Source: JAGOSA01 sp043718505 (GTDB lineage: Bacteria; Patescibacteriota; Minisyncoccia; Phycocordibacterales; UBA9973). Taken from it: a stretch of DNA of 17,785 nt. Numbering within the stretch: position 1 is the stretch's first letter; the number at the start of each line of letters is the position of its first letter. The position numbers and the translations under genes are program-made. The notes under the pieces were generated by a model that searched no databases, was not told where the DNA came from, and worked only from the letters and a program-made list of their open reading frames with translations. This document shows, one piece after another, positions 12,365 to 17,785 of this stretch. Location: contig JAYSVN010000026.1 of assembly GCA_043718505.1 (NCBI GenBank), positions 1-17,785 of the forward strand, in the 5' to 3' direction.

Positions 12365-13333
12365 ATGAACATACTGCTCACTGGCGCTACTGGCAATTTA
12401 GGCTACGAACTTTGCCGTGCCTTACTTAAAAGAAAATATAAAATTTTTCTCACTATCCGCGAGGGAGTTAACAATGACATTCTCGAAAAAATAAAAAAAT
12501 TAAACGATAATGAAAATATCCCACTTAATTTGGTGTATTGTGATCTTGAAAAAGAAGAACTACAAAGTACTCCTGGTGTAAAAATTGATTACATTATCCA
12601 TTCTGCCGGCATTGTTCGGCTACTTGAAGCAGGGGAGAGTAATGAAAACATGGCAAAAAACGTACGTGCTTATGCGGAGAAAAACACTACGCCAGTTTGT
12701 CATATCAGTACAGCGTACATTTATAAAGGAGATAACTCAGATTTCAATAACCAGTACGAAAAAGATAAGCGAAATGCCGAGCTTGTTTTTGAAAACGTAT
12801 CCTTTCCAGTTTCGACTGTGGCCCCTTCTATCATTATTGGAAACAGTGAGACGGGTGAAATAATAAACTTCACCGGCTATTACATGGTGCTTGGCTCAAT
12901 ATTAAAAGTCATGGCTAAGTCTGAAAAGACTATTCGATTCCCAAAATTTGAAGGCTTAGTGAATGTTATCCCTGCGGACTATGTAGCCGAAGCCGTAATA
13001 AGAATAGTGGAGGAACACTCTACGGGATACTTTTTTGCCATAAATCCGCATTATACTTCTTTTGAAAAAATTATCGGCAAAAGCCTTGAAGAACTCGGCT
13101 TCAGAGAAAAAATAGAATTTCTTGACTGTAGTCTGGAAGAATACACAGCCATGGATTTGGCTACGGCCGAAGAGAAACTCCTGGCCTATACCAGATATTT
13201 TATGCCATACTGGACGATCGATTATACATTTCCAGAATCAATTATCCCGCATGCCTTTGATGATCAGAAATCCATACAGATTATGACTAATTATTACAAG
13301 CAGCATTTCAATGCAGAAAGACTGGAAAAATAA
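12365..13333 (+). CDS. Extended SDR, acyl (thioester) reductase-like
   Basis: A 322-residue NAD(P)-dependent oxidoreductase. The Rossmann motif TGATGNLG (6-13) opens the protein, residues CDLEKEEL (59 onward) and YIIHSAG (76-82) follow the extended-SDR pattern, S115 lies in HISTAYIY, and the catalytic pair is Y131 and K135 in YEKDK, followed by RNAE. Downstream, PSIIIGNSETGEI and NVIPADYVAEAV are most like the NAD_binding_4 group (fatty acyl-CoA reductases and thioester reductases) rather than sugar epimerases. The start is the ATG at 12365; the open frame extends 24 codons into the previous gene but the Rossmann strand begins here. Its end overlaps the next gene by 23 nt. The likely reaction is reduction of an acyl thioester or of a keto/aldehyde group; the substrate is unknown. 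Confidence 0.8.
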   Translation: MNILLTGATGNLGYELCRALLKRKYKIFLTIREGVNNDILEKIKKLNDNENIPLNLVYCDLEKEELQSTPGVKIDYIIHSAGIVRLLEAGESNENMAKNVRAYAEKNTTPVCHISTAYIYKGDNSDFNNQYEKDKRNAELVFENVSFPVSTVAPSIIIGNSETGEIINFTGYYMVLGSILKVMAKSEKTIRFPKFEGLVNVIPADYVAEAVIRIVEEHSTGYFFAINPHYTSFEKIIGKSLEELGFREKIEFLDCSLEEYTAMDLATAEEKLLAYTRYFMPYWTIDYTFPESIIPHAFDDQKSIQIMTNYYKQHFNAERLEK

Positions 13334-14387
13334 AATTTATTATAGCCAGTGCTGGGAAGACCCCTTTGTTCTGGCAGAAGGACTGGCAATCGGAGAAAAT
13401 GATACAGTGCTTTCGGTAACCTCAGGTGGCTGTAATACACTGACACTTCTATTGGATAATCCTAATCATGTCGTAGCTGTCGATGTTAATAGTGCCCAAA
13501 ATTATCTTCTTGAACTCAAAATGGCTGCAATCCGCTCTTTGCAACATGATGAGCTGCTGGCATTTCTGGGCGTACAAGAGAGTAAAGATCGAATATCGGT
13601 TTATAAAAGTATTGAAGTTAAACTAAGCCAGGAGGCCAGAACATGGTGGGACGCTAACTGCAATTTAATCGAAATGGGTATTTTACATTGTGGTAAGTTT
13701 GAAAAGTATTTTGGGTTTTTCCGTAATACTATTATGCCCCTAGTACATTCACGCAGAACTATTAGGGAATTATTCAGAAAAAAATCACGACAAGAGCAGG
13801 AGCTATTTTATCAAAACAACTGGAATACCTGGCGCTGGAGGCTGATTTTCAAAATTTTCTTCAGCAAAACTATTATGTCGAGAGCAAGTCGCAATCCGCA
13901 CCTCTTTGAGTATGTGCGCATGGGAAACATTTCCGATTACTATTTCAAAAAGGCCGAACAGGTATTTAGGCTTGATCCGTCCATGAACTTTTTTCTTCAG
14001 TATATTTTTTTAGGTAACTACCTGCCTGATAGTTTGCCACCCTATCTCCGCAAAGGAAATGTAGAGAAAATAAAAAGTAAGCTTGATCGTATAGACATTG
14101 TTTCAGCAGATGTCGGTTCTTTTCTCGGGCGTTCTGCTGAGAAGTTTTCAAAGTTTAACTTATCAAATATTTTTGAATCACTTTCAGTTGAAGAAACTAA
14201 TGAGATTTTTCAATCATTAGTGTCTAATGCAAAAAAGGGAAGTCGGGCAGTATATATCAACCATTTAGTTGAAAGAAGCTATGATGCTAGCATGACGAAC
14301 ATGACGGTTTTATCTAATGAGGCATTAATTACATCCAAAAACCTAGGGTTTTTTTATAAGAAAGTTCACATTGTTGAAATAAACTGA
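13311..14387 (+). CDS. BtaA-like (DUF3419) SAM:diacylglycerol aminocarboxypropyl transferase
   Basis: A 358-residue cytoplasmic or membrane-associated enzyme of the DUF3419/BtaA family. BtaA moves the 3-amino-3-carboxypropyl group of S-adenosylmethionine onto diacylglycerol, the first step of betaine-lipid synthesis. Diagnostic features are YYSQCWEDP (10-18), the SAM-binding motif TVLSVTSGGCNTL (32-44), VVAVDVNSAQ (54-63, with D58), LLELKMAAI just after, the central EYVRMGNISDYYF, and a late VNHLVERSYD-type strand (YINHLVERSYD). Usual BtaA length is 350-420, so it is complete. No BtaB-type N-methyltransferase is visible in the window, so the product might stay unmethylated, or the partner is elsewhere. 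It overlaps the reductase gene by 23 nt and the next gene starts 1 nt after its TGA. Confidence 0.85.
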   Translation: MQKDWKNKIYYSQCWEDPFVLAEGLAIGENDTVLSVTSGGCNTLTLLLDNPNHVVAVDVNSAQNYLLELKMAAIRSLQHDELLAFLGVQESKDRISVYKSIEVKLSQEARTWWDANCNLIEMGILHCGKFEKYFGFFRNTIMPLVHSRRTIRELFRKKSRQEQELFYQNNWNTWRWRLIFKIFFSKTIMSRASRNPHLFEYVRMGNISDYYFKKAEQVFRLDPSMNFFLQYIFLGNYLPDSLPPYLRKGNVEKIKSKLDRIDIVSADVGSFLGRSAEKFSKFNLSNIFESLSVEETNEIFQSLVSNAKKGSRAVYINHLVERSYDASMTNMTVLSNEALITSKNLGFFYKKVHIVEIN

Positions 14388-14388
14388 T

Positions 14389-15252
14389 ATGTCACTATTT
14401 TCCGCGCTTATTAAATATCAGAAAATCCGATTTCCGCTGGTTTTACTTGTCCCAACGACTTTAACGAGTGTTCTTGGGTCGGCGGCAATACTTGGAACGA
14501 TAAACTGGCTCCTTATTACTCTCACTTTCCTAGTGGCAATCGCATTTCTTTTTCATCTTCGGGCCATTGATGAAATTCGAGATTTTCGTCATGACACGAT
14601 GTACCACACTGAGCGACCAGTGCAAAAGGGGATCATTTCTATAAAACAGCTCAAAATAGCACGCAAGATAGCCCTAGTCGTTTTTTTTGGCATCTGCGCC
14701 TTCTATTCATTAACTTCTCTTATTATAGCGATTGGGCTTTTCCTTTATAGTAGTATTGCAGCAAAAGATTTTTATGTTGCTGATAGAATTAGGAAACATT
14801 TTTTCTTGTATAACTTTCTTAATATGCTTCAGCTTGTAGGATTGCAGTTTGTTATCTATACATTGCTCAGATGGAATCTGTCGATGAGCCCTATTATTTG
14901 GTGGCATTTAGCAGCTATCTTTTTATTATCACTTCTCCTTGAAGTTATGAGAAAAGTTAAATTACCGTCAGAAGAAACTGCCGGTAAAGATACTTATTCC
15001 GATCATTTAGGATTTAAAGGCTCAATTTTATTTATAAACATAGTTATGGCTGCGACCCTGGTCTCTCTTAACTCTATTCGTGGAATCATTGGCGGCAGTA
15101 TATTATTTCCAGCTGTCATTTTTATGATTTGTATTGCCGCTTCGGTATTACATAGTAGAGTTAGAAAAAGTGCATCCGAAAAACTTTTGTTTTTAAGTGT
15201 CCTAGTATATTATTGCACTATTAATCTTGCCATTTTTACCTTCACTACATGA
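14389..15252 (+). CDS. UbiA-family membrane prenyltransferase-like protein
   Basis: A 287-residue protein with eight or nine membrane spans. The loop after the second span holds HLRAIDEIRDFRHD with D61, D65 and D69 spaced like the first Asp-rich, Mg-diphosphate-binding motif of UbiA enzymes, followed by the typical ERPVQKGIIS. The second motif region is GKDTYSDHLG (about 204-213), matching the YSxxLG variant. UbiA enzymes join an isoprenoid diphosphate to an aromatic or polar acceptor within the membrane. The first motif has Ile rather than Asn before the first Asp, as in some subfamilies. It starts 1 nt after the BtaA-like gene and overlaps the next by 4 nt (ATGA), so these proteins are made in step. 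Acceptor and donor are unknown. Confidence 0.82.
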   Translation: MSLFSALIKYQKIRFPLVLLVPTTLTSVLGSAAILGTINWLLITLTFLVAIAFLFHLRAIDEIRDFRHDTMYHTERPVQKGIISIKQLKIARKIALVVFFGICAFYSLTSLIIAIGLFLYSSIAAKDFYVADRIRKHFFLYNFLNMLQLVGLQFVIYTLLRWNLSMSPIIWWHLAAIFLLSLLLEVMRKVKLPSEETAGKDTYSDHLGFKGSILFINIVMAATLVSLNSIRGIIGGSILFPAVIFMICIAASVLHSRVRKSASEKLLFLSVLVYYCTINLAIFTFTT

Positions 15253-15848
15253 CTAAAACTGAAATTACTATCGTTAGTAGATATGCAGCCGCTGAACTCT
15301 CGGGCGCCCTTTTTTTGGGTAAATTTGCACGCTTAACTCAGGATCCTTATTTGCGTGTGCAGCTAACTCAGCACTGCTCTGAGGAAGCCAGGCATTCATG
15401 GATGTGGGTTAAATTTCTCTCCGATCGCCAATTACCACTTGAGCAAATTCATGAAAGAGATGAATATTTTGAATACCTTCACTCGCTCAAAGATGAAATT
15501 TCTATGCTGGCGGCAGTTCATGTATACGAAATGCGCATACCGTTCCATTTTTCGCTTCATATGCAGGTCTCAACTGTTGATCCTGAGTTAAAAACATTGA
15601 TTGAAAAAATTGTTGCAGATGAAAAATTCCACCTAGCCTGGATTCATAACTATCTTGAAAAATTGCAATCAGAAGGTAATAAAGAAGTCAGTGAAGCCGT
15701 CAAAAAAGCCGGGGAGTTAGAAGATATAGTGTATAGAAATTATCTAGAAAAGATGAAGCAAGGAGATCCTTACGAGCAGGAATTGGCGACATTGGCCGAA
15801 CAACATCTTTCTTCGTATCCGTATGAATGGAAACAATTTGTCACATAA
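15249..15848 (+). CDS. Ferritin-like di-iron protein (oxygenase or oxidase candidate)
   Basis: A 199-residue helical protein with a complete set of carboxylate and histidine ligands for a di-iron site: E16 in AAAEL, E46 and H49 in EEARH, E94 in VYEMR, and E125 and H128 in DEKFH. This is the E, ExxH, E, ExxH arrangement of ferritin-like oxidases and oxygenases (the relatives include MiaE, aldehyde-deformylating oxygenase and lipid desaturase-type proteins). Spacing between the two ExxH motifs is 79 residues. It is cytoplasmic, with no signal or span. The start overlaps the UbiA-like stop by 4 nt and its end overlaps the next gene by 26 nt. It probably oxidises or cleaves a pathway intermediate using O2, or protects it; specificity cannot be read. 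Confidence 0.78.
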   Translation: MTKTEITIVSRYAAAELSGALFLGKFARLTQDPYLRVQLTQHCSEEARHSWMWVKFLSDRQLPLEQIHERDEYFEYLHSLKDEISMLAAVHVYEMRIPFHFSLHMQVSTVDPELKTLIEKIVADEKFHLAWIHNYLEKLQSEGNKEVSEAVKKAGELEDIVYRNYLEKMKQGDPYEQELATLAEQHLSSYPYEWKQFVT

Positions 15849-17785
15849 GAGTAGCCCTCAACTTGGCGGGAAGGGTCTGTCATTACGCAAGCTTGCAGAC
15901 GCGAACTTTCAAGTTCCTCGCTTCGTCATTTTTACTCAAAATGATTATACAAAGGAAAATATTAATATAAAAATTGCCCAAATGTTACCTAGCGCAATAT
16001 TTTTTGCAGTACGATCGTCTGGAGAGGGTGAGGATGGAAATACAGAATCTCTAGCCGGAAAATTCTATACTGCTCTTGGTGTCAGAGGCGAAGAGATTTT
16101 TCAAGAATGTCAGAAAGTTTTTTCCTCCTACGGCAAACATCGAGGCGGGGTTATTGTGCAGGAGTTTATTGCATCGAGTGCGGCCGGAGTCATTTTTTCC
16201 GATGCCGGCCAAGGGAAGATGGTAATTAACGCTACCTTTGGTCTCTGTGATCCGGTTGTAAAAGGCATGCAGTGTGATGAGTATATTTTCGAAAAATCGA
16301 CTAGTAAGGTAATTTCAAAAAATATACCCCAAAATAAACATTCTTCTTTTTTTGAAAACGGAATTATTGTAGAAAAAATAACACATGGTCAATCTTTAAC
16401 TCAAGATCAGATGGGGGATGTAATAACAACTGCACTGAAAATTGAGCAATTATATGGATACCCGCAGGACATAGAATTCTGTTTTTCCCAAAATAAACTG
16501 TATATATTGCAATCCCGACCGATAACACGACCTGTATTCCAGTCAGAGGAAACTATATATTACGATAGTGCTAATATTGCTGAAAGTTACTCCGGCATAG
16601 TACTTCCACTTACTTTTTCTTTTGCCAGTCATCTATACTCTGTAGTTTACCGAGACCTCCTTGCGGCATCATTTGTCTCGCGTAAAAAATTACAAAAACA
16701 CAAGAAAATTTTTTATTCCCTGATATCTCATATAAAAGGGCGCATGTACTACAATATGAATTCCTGGTATGCAATGATGTCATTTCTGCCAGGTTACGAG
16801 CGTAATAAAAAAAATCTTGAATTAATGATTTCAAGTAATGTGAAGGAAGAACTGCCTCAGTCAATTCGACCGTCAAAGTTTTTCTCTTTCTTCTACTATG
16901 TTATTGCGACAATTAAATTATTTTTTTTACCGTTAACAGTATATATTTTTAAGCAAAAAGTCAGGCGGGAATTACTAAAACTCAATAACAACGATTTTGA
17001 AAAGTTATCATTAGAGCAATGTAGCGAACTATATGACAAACTCATGAACGGGCTACTGCGCAGCTGGTATATAACGGTTGAAAACGATACGGTGCTCATG
17101 ACACTTTTCGGAATGGTTCATAAAAATAACCCTAATGCTCTTAGTCATATGAGGATTACAACAAGAGCAGTAAGCGCCGAACAGGTCCATAATCTCAAGC
17201 AGCTTGCAATGGCGGTTGAGTCTAATAGCCCGGCAACACAGGCTCTCAGGGAAGGAAATAGGGCTGTATTTATGGAAGCTCTTGAAAATGACAGTAATCT
17301 AAAATCAAAATATAAATCCTATTTTACTACCTATGGAGGTCGATTTGCTAATGAACTTAAACTCGAATCTGAAGATTTGGAGGAAAATTTTGAGAAATTT
17401 GCCAACCTCATTACTCTGTATAGCTCGTACAATCCAGAAAAAAAAGAAAAGCAAACATATACACAGAAAGGTTTTTTAGAATCTATGATTCGTTTATATG
17501 CCACTAATAGGGAAGCCATGCGGCTGTACAGGACCAATATGTTTTCAGTTGTGCGAAAAATATTTAAGAGAATAGGAATAATTTTCTACGAGAGCGGACA
17601 GCTAGACAATCCAGACGATATTTTTTATCTCACGACAGGTGAAATTTTCGGAACGTGGCACTCATCAGAAATTGATTTAAAACAAATCATTCGGGAGCAT
17701 AAAAAGGAATATGAAATGTATGCCGCAATAAATCTGCCCAGCCATTTTACCTCAAAAAATGGCAGCCTCCTTGAGGAACAACAAA
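15823..17785 (+). CDS. PEP synthase/PPDK-like phosphotransferase (partial, continues past the right edge)
   Basis: An open frame of 654 codons with no stop before the window end, starting at ATG 15823 inside the previous gene (26-nt overlap). The N-terminal domain is a compact PPDK-type ATP-grasp: LGGKGLSLRKLADANF (14-29), FAVRSSGEGED with R64 (61-71), GGVIVQEFIASSAAGVIF, YGYPQDIEF with D216 and E218, and LQSRPIT (229-235). At about 235 residues it is shorter than the equivalent part of PpsA. Residues about 240-654 form a long mixed helical region without a recognised family, resembling the central domain of rifampin phosphotransferases and related enzymes. The swivelling His domain should lie beyond the edge. 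Such enzymes activate a substrate by passing ATP beta-phosphate through the His domain. The substrate is probably a product of the operon (inference). Confidence 0.85.
   Translation, partial: MNGNNLSHKSSPQLGGKGLSLRKLADANFQVPRFVIFTQNDYTKENINIKIAQMLPSAIFFAVRSSGEGEDGNTESLAGKFYTALGVRGEEIFQECQKVFSSYGKHRGGVIVQEFIASSAAGVIFSDAGQGKMVINATFGLCDPVVKGMQCDEYIFEKSTSKVISKNIPQNKHSSFFENGIIVEKITHGQSLTQDQMGDVITTALKIEQLYGYPQDIEFCFSQNKLYILQSRPITRPVFQSEETIYYDSANIAESYSGIVLPLTFSFASHLYSVVYRDLLAASFVSRKKLQKHKKIFYSLISHIKGRMYYNMNSWYAMMSFLPGYERNKKNLELMISSNVKEELPQSIRPSKFFSFFYYVIATIKLFFLPLTVYIFKQKVRRELLKLNNNDFEKLSLEQCSELYDKLMNGLLRSWYITVENDTVLMTLFGMVHKNNPNALSHMRITTRAVSAEQVHNLKQLAMAVESNSPATQALREGNRAVFMEALENDSNLKSKYKSYFTTYGGRFANELKLESEDLEENFEKFANLITLYSSYNPEKKEKQTYTQKGFLESMIRLYATNREAMRLYRTNMFSVVRKIFKRIGIIFYESGQLDNPDDIFYLTTGEIFGTWHSSEIDLKQIIREHKKEYEMYAAINLPSHFTSKNGSLLEEQQ

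Noticed and set aside
13311..14387. A generic SAM methyltransferase instead of BtaA
   Set aside because: The YYSQCWEDP start and the EYVRMGNISDYYF segment are specific to DUF3419 and absent from ordinary methyltransferases.
1..17785. CRISPR arrays, transposases, integrases, rRNA genes
   Set aside because: No spaced identical repeats, no recombinase motifs and no rRNA sequence are seen anywhere in the window.

Overview
The window looks like a chromosomal segment of a Candidate Phyla Radiation (Patescibacteria, Parcubacteria-like) bacterium. The reasons are a divergent smpB-ssrA-ftsH neighbourhood, several short hypothetical membrane and surface proteins, an HTH plus LAGLIDADG-like protein of a type common in CPR, tRNAs without an encoded CCA, and genes that mostly lack Shine-Dalgarno sites. 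UGA is used as a stop (for example at 14385-14387), so this is not a UGA-recoded lineage. The lineage assignment is inference from gene style, not from a marker phylogeny.

Layout. 1-2083: a cold-shock protein gene (minus strand, runs off the left edge) diverges from an ABC exporter. 2084-5536: an accessory stretch with a compact tRNA-like gene, an ECF sigma factor converging on a secreted protein of Bacteroidota style, a two-gene membrane/secreted module, and a small secreted protein. 5537-7091 (minus): ssrA (tmRNA), smpB, a retropepsin-like protease and a small partner. 7224-9743: ftsH and a membrane protein. 9808-10692: a surface protein with a fibronectin-III-like domain. 10783-11469: the HTH/LAGLIDADG-like protein. 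11513-11586: tRNA-Ile with anticodon UAU. 11701-17785: a tightly packed AT-rich operon of six genes that continues past the right edge.

The operon is the most unusual part. In order it encodes a multi-pass membrane protein, an acyl-reductase-type extended SDR, a BtaA-like (DUF3419) SAM-dependent aminocarboxypropyl transferase, a UbiA-like membrane prenyltransferase, a ferritin-like di-iron protein with a complete ligand set, and a PEP-synthase/PPDK-like ATP-dependent phosphotransferase. Five consecutive junctions have spacers of at most 10 nt or overlaps of 4-26 nt. Together these suggest a membrane-lipid or isoprenoid-conjugate pathway that I cannot match to a described system. Its AUA codon use is clearly higher than in ftsH, and a rare tRNA-Ile(UAU) sits just upstream.

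The accessory stretch downstream of the ssrA 3' end contains two degenerate direct repeats resembling that 3' end (about 4076 and 5072), plus a tRNA-like gene with a similar end at 2235. This fits serial integration at ssrA, although no integrase is present in the window. Promoters are easy to read as canonical sigma-70 boxes, and in most cases the predicted transcript starts 0-9 nt before the ATG, which points to widespread leaderless or near-leaderless expression.
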